Shown piece by piece: positions 7,304 to 15,128 of a stretch of DNA of 36,295 bases (position 1 is its first letter; every line of letters begins with the position of its first letter). The notes under the pieces were generated by a model. The model saw only the letters and a program-made list of their open reading frames with translations, had not been told where the DNA came from and did not search any database. A program made the translations under genes and the position numbers. The stretch is from Streptococcus thoraltensis DSM 12221 (GTDB lineage: Bacteria; Bacillota; Bacilli; Lactobacillales; Streptococcaceae). The stretch covers positions 107,807 to 144,101 of the forward strand of contig NZ_KB904629.1 of the NCBI RefSeq assembly GCF_000380145.1, written 5' to 3'.

Positions 7304-7321
7304 TCGTAAGCGTTTTATAAT
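7304..7321 (+). promoter_or_regulatory. Sorbitol operon promoter region with overlapping cre
   Basis: -10 TATAAT lies at 7316-7321. A cre-like 15-mer (TCGTAAGCGTTTTAT, 13 of 15 matches) occupies 7304-7318 and overlaps the -10. No good -35 box is visible at the expected place, which suits a promoter that needs an activator such as GutR. This supports CcpA repression combined with GutR/GutM activation. Confidence 0.6.
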
Positions 7322-7349
7322 TGATTTACAAAAAAAAAGGAGTTCAAGC

Positions 7350-8150
7350 ATGACAGATTGGTTAAATATTGCTGGAAAAACAGTTATCGTTACAGGGGCA
7401 TCTTCAGGAATCGGAGCTGCCATCGTTAAAGAGTTATTAGAACTTAATGTAAACGTTGCTAATTTTGATATTGCTGAAGGAGAATTAAAACATGACAATC
7501 TCTTATTCGTGAAAGTAGATGTTACTTCTCGTGAACAGGTTGAATCTGGTGTACAAGCTGTTTTAAACAAATTTGGCACTATAGATGCTCTTGTTAATAA
7601 CGCCGGAATTAATATTCCTCGTCTCTTAATTGATCCAAAAAATCCTCGAGGGCAATACGAATTAGATGATTCAACTTTTGAAAAAATCACGATGATAAAT
7701 CAAAAAGGTCTCTATCTTGTTAGTCAAGCTGTGGGACGAATTCTTGTTGATAAGAAGGATGGTGTCATTATCAATATGTCTTCAGAAGCTGGACTGGAGG
7801 GTTCAGAAGGACAGAGTGCTTACGCTGCAACCAAAGCGGCAGTCTACAGTTATACACGCTCATGGGCTAAAGAGCTTGGAAAGCACAATGTACGTGTTGT
7901 GGGGATAGCCCCAGGTATCATGGAGGCTACTGGCTTAAGAACGCTTGCGTATGAAGAAGCTCTTGGATATACTAGAGGGAAATCTGTTGAGGAAATTCGA
8001 GCTGGTTATGCTTCAACAAGTACGACACCACTAGGACGTAGCGGAAAACTAAGTGAAGTTGCAAATCTTGTAGCATACTATATCTCTGAGCGTTCTGATT
8101 ACATTACAGGTATTACGACAAATATTGCTGGCGGAAAAACGCGCGGTTAA
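7350..8150 (+). CDS. srlD: Sorbitol-6-phosphate 2-dehydrogenase
   Basis: This 266-residue short-chain dehydrogenase oxidises D-sorbitol 6-phosphate to fructose 6-phosphate with NAD. The NAD-binding motif TGASSGIG is at residues 15-22, NNAG at about 83-86, and the catalytic pair Y158 and K162 in YAATK follows MSSEAG with its serine. It is the first gene of the sorbitol operon, so the intracellular product of the PTS is converted at once and passed to glycolysis. The ATG at 7350 has AAAAGGAG upstream. The assignment to sorbitol rather than another polyol phosphate rests on the gutR-gutM-srlAEB genes behind it. The open frame could extend upstream to 7278, but that region contains the promoter and cre. 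Confidence 0.93.
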   Translation: MTDWLNIAGKTVIVTGASSGIGAAIVKELLELNVNVANFDIAEGELKHDNLLFVKVDVTSREQVESGVQAVLNKFGTIDALVNNAGINIPRLLIDPKNPRGQYELDDSTFEKITMINQKGLYLVSQAVGRILVDKKDGVIINMSSEAGLEGSEGQSAYAATKAAVYSYTRSWAKELGKHNVRVVGIAPGIMEATGLRTLAYEEALGYTRGKSVEEIRAGYASTSTTPLGRSGKLSEVANLVAYYISERSDYITGITTNIAGGKTRG

Positions 8151-8174
8151 TTCAATTGTGAGGACGGTGACAAA

Positions 8175-10040
8175 TTGGCCATAGTAAATCGTTGGTACCA
8201 AATTTTAAATCTTTTAGTAGGACAGCCTTACATTTCATTTCAAAGTGTGCAAAAACAATTAGGTATCAGTCAAAAAACGTTACTAACGACTATTGATCAA
8301 CTTAATGATATTTTGGATGACGACCTTCACATTAAAAAACAAAATAATCAACTTTTCTTACAAGTATTTAATTACAGTCGCCTAGAAGACATATTATCAG
8401 GAAGTCTCCGCAAAGAAAGTGACTTCAATTCTTCAGGTAAAAGAATTTCATACATTATCAAACGTCTACTTCATTCTACAGATCCTATACTAATCGATGA
8501 TTTAGCCGAAGAAATCGGTGTTAGCCGAACGACCATTAACAAAGACTTAAAACAAGTTAAACAATTAGCTGATAATTACCAAGTAACAATTATTGGAAAA
8601 ACTAACTACGGGTTATCCGTTATGGGTGATGAATTACAACTTCGTTTGTTCTATTGTCACAATGTTTATGCCTATTTTGATTCAACAACACTATACCCAG
8701 AAACAGAGCTATTTCTAAAAGAATTTTATCAAAATTATCAATTACCTAAAAACGTTCAAGACCTACTTTCAAAAGTCATGGCAATAATGATTTTTCGATT
8801 GCAGCAGCATCATCTACTAGAGAAAGACATTCCCTATTTTAGCAATGATCTAAAGAATAGTGATATTATGGAGCAGCTCATTTTTCATATCGAAATGACC
8901 TACCACATCTCACTTAGTCAATACGAACAAGACTTTCTTTCGTTTCCATTAAATATGCAATACATTGATAACTTACCTTATCAGGAAGTATCGACTACTT
9001 ATATCTTAGATATTTTCCATGAGATGATTAGTCGTTCTAAAAAGACAATTGACTTTCAAATTAATATCGAAAAGCTTTTTATTGATATTCATATGCACCT
9101 TAAATTTCTTTTGAATCGTTTAGTTTTTCATTTTCAAGCAAACGATTTATTTCATGGAGAAATAAAGGAAAAGTATCCACTTGCCTATCAGTTAGCAAGT
9201 GACGCCTGTACTGTTTTGAGAGATATATTTAAATATCCTATTGAAAGTTCGGAAATTAGTTACTTAGCTCTATATTTCGAGATGGGACTTCGTGAGATGA
9301 AAAAAGATGAATCTATTGAATCTCGTAAAATAGCTATCGTTTGTACAACAGGGCGAGGAACTGCAACAATGATTAATCGTCAAATCAGACGTGTTATTGG
9401 AAATGAGATTACAATTGACCAATACTCTGAGGAAAACTTCAATCCTCTCCAAGCTGAAATGTATTCTGCTATCTTCACAACGATCCCTCTTAAATTTCAA
9501 AATATATCTCCTCCAGTCATTCAACTCACCAACTTATTTGACGATCAATGGTTGAGAACAAGGTGGGAGGAAATTAGCAACTGGGAATACAAACGCTTTG
9601 AACATGTTCAGTTCAAATTTATCCGTTTAGATCCTCAACCTGATTATCTGCAATATCTCTTAAAAATGGCAAACTATCTAGAAGAGGCTAATGATGTCGA
9701 TCAAGATTTTCATACCAATATCTTAGATCGAGAGAATAAACAATCAACTATTTTTGGACAAAATATCGCTTTTCCCCATACAACACATCACAAGGAAAAA
9801 GTAACCCTTCTTCTCGGCGTCCTGGATGAAACGTATGTAACTCCATCTGAGTCAGTTGATTTAATTTTTATGTTAGCTATTCCAGAACAGTCAACTCCAT
9901 CGATAGAAGAAGAACTTTTAGTAGTCTATGATGATATTTTTAAAATTGCCAATAACGATGAAATCAAAAAAGAATTAAAAACACTCAAGTCAACGGAAGC
10001 ATTTCTATCACTTATAAAATGTAAAGGAGTATTAAAATGA
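8175..10040 (+). CDS. gutR: Sorbitol operon transcriptional regulator (PRD/EIIA-containing, GutR/MtlR type)
   Basis: A 621-residue PTS-controlled activator. Domain order: an N-terminal winged helix (about 1-65); a second HTH (105-130, IDDLAEEIGVSRTTINKDLK); PRD1 (about 180-270); PRD2 (about 295-375); a GatB-like EIIB domain with C390 in IVCTTGRGTAT; and an EIIA-like domain (485-620) with H535 in AFPHTTHH. It binds DNA, unlike the RNA-binding antiterminators. HPr and the sorbitol EII would phosphorylate PRD, Cys and His residues to set activity. Odd point: at the second PRD2 histidine position the protein reads YLALYF with Tyr367, where the usual form is YLALHF. The start is TTG at 8175 with GAGG about 11 bp before it. 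The stop overlaps the gutM start (ATGA). The neighbouring genes fix the sugar. Confidence 0.9.
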   Translation: MAIVNRWYQILNLLVGQPYISFQSVQKQLGISQKTLLTTIDQLNDILDDDLHIKKQNNQLFLQVFNYSRLEDILSGSLRKESDFNSSGKRISYIIKRLLHSTDPILIDDLAEEIGVSRTTINKDLKQVKQLADNYQVTIIGKTNYGLSVMGDELQLRLFYCHNVYAYFDSTTLYPETELFLKEFYQNYQLPKNVQDLLSKVMAIMIFRLQQHHLLEKDIPYFSNDLKNSDIMEQLIFHIEMTYHISLSQYEQDFLSFPLNMQYIDNLPYQEVSTTYILDIFHEMISRSKKTIDFQINIEKLFIDIHMHLKFLLNRLVFHFQANDLFHGEIKEKYPLAYQLASDACTVLRDIFKYPIESSEISYLALYFEMGLREMKKDESIESRKIAIVCTTGRGTATMINRQIRRVIGNEITIDQYSEENFNPLQAEMYSAIFTTIPLKFQNISPPVIQLTNLFDDQWLRTRWEEISNWEYKRFEHVQFKFIRLDPQPDYLQYLLKMANYLEEANDVDQDFHTNILDRENKQSTIFGQNIAFPHTTHHKEKVTLLLGVLDETYVTPSESVDLIFMLAIPEQSTPSIEEELLVVYDDIFKIANNDEIKKELKTLKSTEAFLSLIKCKGVLK

Positions 10041-10519
10041 GCCCTATTATAGTTCTCACTATCATTATAGCGACAGCATATATTCTTCAACTCTTTCTGG
10101 GATTCAAACAAATTAAACATTTTAACCGTGTCTACGCAGAACTTCGTAAAAAAGGTCGCGTTGCCATTGGTCGTCGTTCTGGGAAATTTAAATCAGGGAC
10201 AATTGTAATGTTTGCGATTGATTCTGATGGTAAAATCAGTGTCGCTAAAAAGATTCAAGGCGTTACTATAGGCGCTCGCTTTAAAGATATGCCACAATAT
10301 ATCAATCATGATTTACATTATTTAGATCATTACAATCCCCTTGTTCGTCAAGAAAATAAACTCACTCAAATTGCAATAGAAGATGCTAGGGACGTTTTCC
10401 TAACCATTGAAGCAGGTACCTACCAAGAAGTTCCGAAAAATGTCCCAATGATTGATTGGGGATTACAATTTAAATCTCTCCTTTCTCACTTCAAATTAAC
10501 TAACAAATCATTACAATAA
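10037..10519 (+). CDS. gutM: Sorbitol operon activator GutM
   Basis: A 160-residue protein of the GutM/SrlM family. One hydrophobic N-terminal helix (residues 3-25, beginning PIIVLTIIIATAYILQLF) is followed by a basic stretch (KQIKHFNRVYAELRKKGRVA) and a soluble domain with GRRSGKFKSGTIVMFAID. GutM is a co-activator of the sorbitol operon in enteric bacteria and streptococci. How it acts is unsettled; the helix suggests membrane association beside the transporter. The start overlaps the gutR stop by 4 bp, so the two are translationally coupled, as expected for partners. The next gene begins 14 bp on with a strong GAGGAGG site. Confidence 0.9.
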   Translation: MSPIIVLTIIIATAYILQLFLGFKQIKHFNRVYAELRKKGRVAIGRRSGKFKSGTIVMFAIDSDGKISVAKKIQGVTIGARFKDMPQYINHDLHYLDHYNPLVRQENKLTQIAIEDARDVFLTIEAGTYQEVPKNVPMIDWGLQFKSLLSHFKLTNKSLQ

Positions 10520-10533
10520 CGAGGAGGTTTTTT

Positions 10534-11085
10534 ATGAATTACATTACTAAATTTGCAGAAGGCTTTATGGGCCTCTTCCAAGCTGGTGCAGACACATTTA
10601 TCAGTTGGATGACAGGGATTGTACCAGTCGTCTTGATGCTATTAGTAGCAATGAATGCACTCATTGCACTCATCGGTGAAGAAAAAATGAATAAAATTGG
10701 AGAACTGTCTGCTAAAAATCCTCTAACCCGATACATGTTACTACCATTTCTTTCAGCCTTCATGCTTGGAAATCCAATGTCTATGAGTATGGGAAGATTT
10801 CTTCCAGAATATTATAAACCTAGTTTTATTGCTGCTCAGATGCAATTTTGTCATACATCTAACGGAGTATTTCCTCACATCAATCCAGGAGAACTATTTG
10901 TTTACTTAGGAATTGCTACTGGTATCGAAACTTTAGGCCTCAGTCAAATTGATCTAGCGATTCGCTATCTTCTTGTCGGTCTTGTAATGAACGCTCTTGG
11001 TGGCTGGGTTACTGACTTTACAACCGCCTTTGTATGTAAACAACAAGGTATTCAACTAAGCAAAACGGTACAATTAGACAAATAA
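10534..11085 (+). CDS. srlA: PTS glucitol/sorbitol-specific EIIC component
   Basis: A 183-residue integral membrane protein of the glucitol EIIC (EIIC2) family. Hydrophobic helices span roughly residues 25-45, 65-85 and 135-165. The family signature lies in [20 protein letters not shown] and in [16 protein letters not shown]. Together with the membrane half of SrlE it forms the channel that brings sorbitol in while it is phosphorylated. In this PTS family the EIIC is split between SrlA and SrlE, as seen here. The start has GAGGAGG 8 bp upstream. Length matches the family. Confidence 0.94.
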   Translation: MNYITKFAEGFMGLFQAGADTFISWMTGIVPVVLMLLVAMNALIALIGEEKMNKIGELSAKNPLTRYMLLPFLSAFMLGNPMSMSMGRFLPEYYKPSFIAAQMQFCHTSNGVFPHINPGELFVYLGIATGIETLGLSQIDLAIRYLLVGLVMNALGGWVTDFTTAFVCKQQGIQLSKTVQLDK

Positions 11086-11107
11086 GAAACTATCTAGGAG
11101 AATAATC

Positions 11108-12097
11108 ATGACATATAACAGTATCAAAGTTGTTAAAGGTAATGGTGGCTTTGGTGGACCACTTGTAATCACCCCAACTGAGGAAAAACATAAATTCATC
11201 TACATCACAGGTGGAGGTGAGAAGCCAGAAATTGTTGATAAAATTGTTCATTTAACTGGAATGGAAGCGATTAATGGATTCAAAACGTCAATTCCCGATG
11301 AAGAAATTGCTCTGGCTATTGTTGACTGCGGTGGTACACTACGATGCGGTATCTATCCCAAAAAAGGAATTCCAACCATCAATATCGTCGCTACTGGAAA
11401 GTCTGGTCCACTAGCTCAATACATTACAGAAGACATTTATGTATCAGCTGTCGGCGTAAACCAAATAAGTTCTACAAAAGACAATGTTGTTAATGAACAA
11501 GAACAAACCTATACTGAAAAATCGAGCTCTTATGATACAAGTAAGAAAATCACCGAACAACGTGCTGAAAAAAGTTTCATTGCACGTATTGGTATGGGAG
11601 CTGGTAAAGTAGTTGCAACTTTTAATCAAGCTGCTCGTGATGCCATACAAACAATGCTAAATACTATTCTTCCTTTTATGGCTTTCGTCTCACTATTGAT
11701 TGGTATTATCAATGGTTCTGGTGTCGGTACTTGGATTGCAAATCTACTAGCACCTTTAGCAGGTAATATCTGGGGACTCGTCATTATTGGTTTCGTATGT
11801 TCATTGCCATTTCTATCTCCACTCTTAGGCCCTGGAGCTGTTATCTCACAAATTGTTGGTACTCTCATCGGAGTACAAATTGGAAAAGGGAACATCCCTC
11901 CTCAAATGGCTCTACCAGCTTTATTTGCTATTAACACCCAAAATGGTTGTGACTTCATCCCTGTAGCTTTAGGTCTCACAGAAGCTGAAGCTGAAACTGT
12001 CGAAGTTGGGGTTCCATCCGTACTATATTCTCGATTTTTTAATGGTGTGCCGCGTGTACTTGTAGCATGGTTAGCCAGTATCGGGCTCTACCAATAA
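11108..12097 (+). CDS. srlE: PTS glucitol/sorbitol-specific EIIBC component
   Basis: A 329-residue protein. The cytoplasmic EIIB domain (about 1-125) has the start motif [10 protein letters not shown] and the block [20 protein letters not shown] with C74 and C80. One of these is expected to carry the phosphate; by family reasoning C74, in the DCGG motif, is the better candidate. A linker of about 45 polar residues leads to membrane helices from about 190 to the end (including [20 protein letters not shown]), the second part of the EIIC. Phosphate passes from HPr to SrlB to this Cys to sorbitol. It is preceded by TAGGAG. The gene is intact and of normal length. Confidence 0.94.
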   Translation: MTYNSIKVVKGNGGFGGPLVITPTEEKHKFIYITGGGEKPEIVDKIVHLTGMEAINGFKTSIPDEEIALAIVDCGGTLRCGIYPKKGIPTINIVATGKSGPLAQYITEDIYVSAVGVNQISSTKDNVVNEQEQTYTEKSSSYDTSKKITEQRAEKSFIARIGMGAGKVVATFNQAARDAIQTMLNTILPFMAFVSLLIGIINGSGVGTWIANLLAPLAGNIWGLVIIGFVCSLPFLSPLLGPGAVISQIVGTLIGVQIGKGNIPPQMALPALFAINTQNGCDFIPVALGLTEAEAETVEVGVPSVLYSRFFNGVPRVLVAWLASIGLYQ

Positions 12098-12129
12098 TCA
12101 AAAATTTACCTTTTAGAAAGAAGATTACT

Positions 12130-12495
12130 ATGTCAACTATTTTTAAAACTACTGTAATAGCTATCGGACCTGAAGCAGAAGGGATGATTGAAGGTGCTAA
12201 TATGCTTATTCTTTTTGGAAAAGGTGCTCCATCTGATTTAGCAGAATTCTGTTTTACCATTAATAATAAAGAGCTAGCTGGAACAATACAAACTGGAGGA
12301 ACCGTTTATATTGACGAATTAGCCTTTCCTATAACTTTTGTCGGAGAATTGGTTGAAAAAAATCTTCAAAATTTAGGGCATATTACCATTAGCTTTGATG
12401 GATCAACTGCAGGAACCTTACCTGGCACACTGCATGTTTCGGCAAAAAGCTTACCTAAGTTAAGTATCGGCACAAGCGTTAGAATTGTTTCTTAG
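12130..12495 (+). CDS. srlB: PTS glucitol/sorbitol-specific EIIA component
   Basis: A 121-residue cytoplasmic phosphocarrier of the EIIA-Gut family that should take phosphate from HPr and give it to SrlE. Family blocks visible are GAPSDLAEFCF, FPITFVGELVEKNLQNLGH and ITISFDGS...LPGTLHV. Only two histidines exist, H84 (LGHIT) and H102 (TLHV). In E. coli SrlB the stretch after CF contains histidines (from memory, phospho-His43), but this protein has T-I-N-N there, so the phosphate carrier here is probably H84. That is inference from memory alignment. The ATG at 12130 has AGAAAGAAG upstream; the in-frame region before it overlaps srlE and is not coding for this protein. Confidence 0.92.
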   Translation: MSTIFKTTVIAIGPEAEGMIEGANMLILFGKGAPSDLAEFCFTINNKELAGTIQTGGTVYIDELAFPITFVGELVEKNLQNLGHITISFDGSTAGTLPGTLHVSAKSLPKLSIGTSVRIVS

Positions 12496-12509
12496 GAGGA
12501 AATATAGCT

Positions 12510-13193
12510 ATGGAAATACTACTTGATACAGCTAATATTGAGAAAATCCAATCTCTGCAAAAAGTATTACCTTTACATGGAATCACTACCAATCCTTCAA
12601 TTCTAAAGCAAGAAGGTGAGATTAATTTCTTTACTCACCTCCGAAAAATTAGAAATATCATTGGACTTGATCAAACTCTCCATGTTCAGGTCACAGCCAC
12701 TACTTCTGAAAAAATGATTAAAGAGGCTCAAGCAATTTTAAAAGCCATTGACCCATCAATATACATTAAAATTCCTGTAACTCTTGAAGGTTTGAAGGCC
12801 ATTAAAGCTCTTAAAAAACAGGGTGTCAATATTACTGCGACAGCCATTTACACAAAACTACAAGGATTCCTTGCCATCGCTGCCAATGCAGATTACTTGG
12901 CTCCATACTACAATCGTATGGAAACGTTAGGAACACATTCAAAATCAGTCTTTGAGTCACTGCAAAGAGAAATTGAGCGAACAAATAGCCAAAGTAAACT
13001 ATTAGGGGCTAGTTATAAAACGATTGAACAAATAAACAACACTTTTGATGCGGGGGCACAAGCTATAACAGTCTCTCCTGACCTAATTGAGCAACTGCTA
13101 TCATCGAATACTATTATCAAAGCTGTTGAAGACTTTCAGAAAGATTGGACAACCATCCACGGTGTCCAAACAATCGATGAACTCCTGTCATAA
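12510..13193 (+). CDS. Fructose-6-phosphate aldolase / transaldolase-like protein
   Basis: A 227-residue TIM-barrel enzyme of the small transaldolase (TalC/FSA) family. D6 lies in LLDTANI and TTNPS follows at 26-30. The Schiff-base lysine is K87 in YIKIPVT. Y133 in APYYNR aligns with the Tyr131 that marks E. coli FsaA as a fructose-6-phosphate aldolase; true transaldolases usually have Phe. It is the last gene of the sorbitol operon (AGGAGG before the ATG, 14 bp after srlB). It could split fructose 6-phosphate from SrlD into dihydroxyacetone and glyceraldehyde 3-phosphate, or exchange three-carbon units. The physiological role in sorbitol operons is not established. A terminator follows 22 bp after the stop. 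Confidence 0.85.
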   Translation: MEILLDTANIEKIQSLQKVLPLHGITTNPSILKQEGEINFFTHLRKIRNIIGLDQTLHVQVTATTSEKMIKEAQAILKAIDPSIYIKIPVTLEGLKAIKALKKQGVNITATAIYTKLQGFLAIAANADYLAPYYNRMETLGTHSKSVFESLQREIERTNSQSKLLGASYKTIEQINNTFDAGAQAITVSPDLIEQLLSSNTIIKAVEDFQKDWTTIHGVQTIDELLS

Positions 13194-13215
13194 ATAATAA
13201 TAGCAACCTCTCCTG

Positions 13216-13240
13216 AGAGTCCTGAAAAGGGCTCTTTTTG
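13216..13240 (+). terminator. Sorbitol operon terminator; copy 2 of the 25-bp direct repeat
   Basis: The hairpin AGAGTCC/GGGCTCT with a TTTTT tail is identical over 25 bases to the pgi terminator at 7215-7239. It ends the seven-gene sorbitol operon. Confidence 0.85.
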
Positions 13241-13312
13241 CTGCCAAAAACCTCCTGCATTGAAGCAAGAGGTTAGAGCATGAGGAATAAAGCTAGGCGT
13301 TCAATAACAAAG

Positions 13313-13537
13313 TATCGTCAAATGAATTAACTTTCAGAACAAGGAACAGAAAAGACGCAGACAGTACCTGATGGATGCTCAATGAAAATGAAAGTCAAAA
13401 GCAGACTAAGCGACACAGATAACAGATAGAGCTGTCTTCATCAAATCAAGCCAACAAGGGCTGTTTTTGATTTTCAAAGAGTATGAGTAGGGCAAGTTCG
13501 AAAGTGCCCACGTCTCAAAATGAATTCAAAAGACTAT
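13313..13537. repeat. Element A copy 2, interrupted by element B in the opposite orientation
   Basis: A starts TATCGTC (13313) and ends GACTAT (13537). It is split after cagtacctga by a B copy (about 13376-13483, TGCTC...GAGTA), which lies reversed relative to the B at 831-928. The right half resumes TGAGTAGGGC, the same junction as in the first copy. The region 13194-13658 otherwise holds only the two terminators. Confidence 0.8.
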
Positions 13538-13543
13538 CTATCG

Positions 13544-13583
13544 AAAAATCTCCAAAGTCATCGTCTGACTCTGGAGATTTTTT
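13544..13583. terminator. Bidirectional terminator between the sorbitol and arabinose operons
   Basis: The arms 13544-13560 and 13566-13583 pair over about 17 bp with one mismatch. T-tracts lie on both sides (AAAAATCTCC and GGAGATTTTTT). It can end the minus-strand arabinose transport transcript and back up the sorbitol terminator. Confidence 0.75.
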
Positions 13584-13658
13584 CTCTACTGACAATTTTC
13601 CTCTATCGTCGCAGCTCTAAGATTAATAACTCTTACTAGCCTTAGAAGTTTCGTAACA

Positions 13659-13877
13659 TTATTTTCCTTTTTCTGATTGCCATAAACTATAAGCCGAATA
13701 AGACGTGTAGGCGATAACAATCATCAAAGAGATATAAAAGATTACATTATAAATAGAGAACACATCTTGCTTTGAGGAAACCGTTTCGTAGACTACCTGT
13801 ATCAACCATAAAAAACAGCTTAAAGATGTCAACAGATAGAGCCTCATTTTTGACTTGTTTGATAGTTCGCTATTCAT
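13659..13877 (-). CDS. Small two-helix membrane protein at the end of the arabinose operon
   Basis: A 72-residue protein with two predicted transmembrane helices (about residues 14-32, LYLLTSLSCFLWLIQVVYE, and 40-62, VIFYISLMIVIAYTSYSAYS), a short loop and a charged C-terminus (WQSEKGK). I do not recognise the family. The ATG at 13877 is preceded by GTGAGGA; a GTG four codons upstream is part of that ribosome site. It starts 18 bp after the stop of the permease gene and is the last gene before the terminator, so it is very likely co-transcribed with the arabinose importer. It could be an accessory or stability factor for the permease; nothing in the sequence proves this. Confidence 0.65.
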   Translation of the reverse strand: MNSELSNKSKMRLYLLTSLSCFLWLIQVVYETVSSKQDVFSIYNVIFYISLMIVIAYTSYSAYSLWQSEKGK

Positions 13878-13895
13878 AATAATCCTCACTTTTTT

Positions 13896-15113
13896 CTATT
13901 TACTTTTTTTTGAATAAATGTCAACGGCTACGGCAAGCAATAATACCAACCCTTTTATAGTCTGAATAAGAGCAGAATCAACACCCATGATAGACAAGCC
14001 TTGATTAATAACACCAATAACTGCAGCTCCAATAACTACTCCTGGGATTGTTCCAACACCTCCCGTTACAGCTGTTCCACCAACGAAACATGATGCAATA
14101 GCATCCATTTCAAATGAATTCCCTGTTGCAGCCGATGCCGAACTAAGTCGAGATAAGATAGCAATGGCAGCTACAGCAGATAAGAAGCCCATATGGACGT
14201 ACAATAAGAAGTCAACCTTTTTAGTATTAATACCAGATAACATAGCAGCTCTGCGATTTCCACCGACAGCATAAACATGTCGTCCAAAAACCGTTTTAGT
14301 CAAAATAAAGTGGTAGACAGCAACTAAAATACCTACAATCACTAGCATAATTGGAATACCACCTTGGGTATTATTGCCCGACAGAGCAAAGAGGTAAGTT
14401 AAAGCTAAGATAATAATAGAAGAAGCAGCAATTTTCATATATGTTGCTGATAATGGTTCAACATCCAAACCAACATTAAAGGCTTTCTTACGGTTTCTAA
14501 ATTGATGATATGCAAATAATACTGTTAGTAAAATCCCCATAATCACAGTCAAAGCATCAAACTGTCCCCAAAATCCAAAAATATTTGGCAGATAGTTAGC
14601 AGCAATCGCGTTAAATGATGCATTATTAACTGGAATAGAAGCGTTAATCATTGTAGTAGCCAAACCACGGAAAATTAACATCCCTGCAAGTGTTGTAATA
14701 AATCCTGGAATTCCGACATATGCTACCCAAAATCCTTGCCATACACCAATGATAAGCCCTATTAGAATACCTACAACGATTGCTAAAAGCCAGTTCAAAT
14801 GCATATCTTGCATCAAAAGAGCGATACACCCTCCTATAAATCCGACCAATGAACCAACTGATAAATCGATATGAGTCGCTATGATTACCATAACCATCCC
14901 TACGGCAAGGATAATAACATAAGCATTTTGTTGAATTAGCTGAACAACAGTGTTAGGTTGGAGTAGCAAGCCCTCTGTCAAAAATTGGAAAATAGCAATG
15001 ATGACAATCAATGCTCCCACAATACCATATTGACGACTACCTGATAAAAATGAGTTAAAAAATGTTTTATATTCTGCTGTGTTCTCTGAAGTTTTATTAT
15101 TCTGTGAAGTCAT
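13896..15113 (-). CDS. gguB: Multiple-monosaccharide ABC transporter permease (GguB/XylH type), likely L-arabinose
   Basis: A 405-residue permease with about ten transmembrane helices. The conserved BPD-transp-2 block VVIIATHIDLSVGSLVGFIGG type sequence (here VMVIIATHIDLSVGS) is followed by GIPGFITTLAGMLIFRGLA and, near the C-terminus, GGTAVTGGVGTIPGVVIGA. Length and layout match GguB/XylH of the carbohydrate uptake transporter-2 family rather than the smaller RbsC. It forms the membrane channel with the GguA ATPase and the lipoprotein at 16732. Placement directly after araBDA points to L-arabinose as the physiological cargo, although the ChvE-GguAB type takes several aldoses. AAAGGAAT precedes the ATG. 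Confidence 0.9.
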   Translation of the reverse strand: MTSQNNKTSENTAEYKTFFNSFLSGSRQYGIVGALIVIIAIFQFLTEGLLLQPNTVVQLIQQNAYVIILAVGMVMVIIATHIDLSVGSLVGFIGGCIALLMQDMHLNWLLAIVVGILIGLIIGVWQGFWVAYVGIPGFITTLAGMLIFRGLATTMINASIPVNNASFNAIAANYLPNIFGFWGQFDALTVIMGILLTVLFAYHQFRNRKKAFNVGLDVEPLSATYMKIAASSIIILALTYLFALSGNNTQGGIPIMLVIVGILVAVYHFILTKTVFGRHVYAVGGNRRAAMLSGINTKKVDFLLYVHMGFLSAVAAIAILSRLSSASAATGNSFEMDAIASCFVGGTAVTGGVGTIPGVVIGAAVIGVINQGLSIMGVDSALIQTIKGLVLLLAVAVDIYSKKSK

Positions 15114-15128
15114 TTTTATTCCTTTTCC

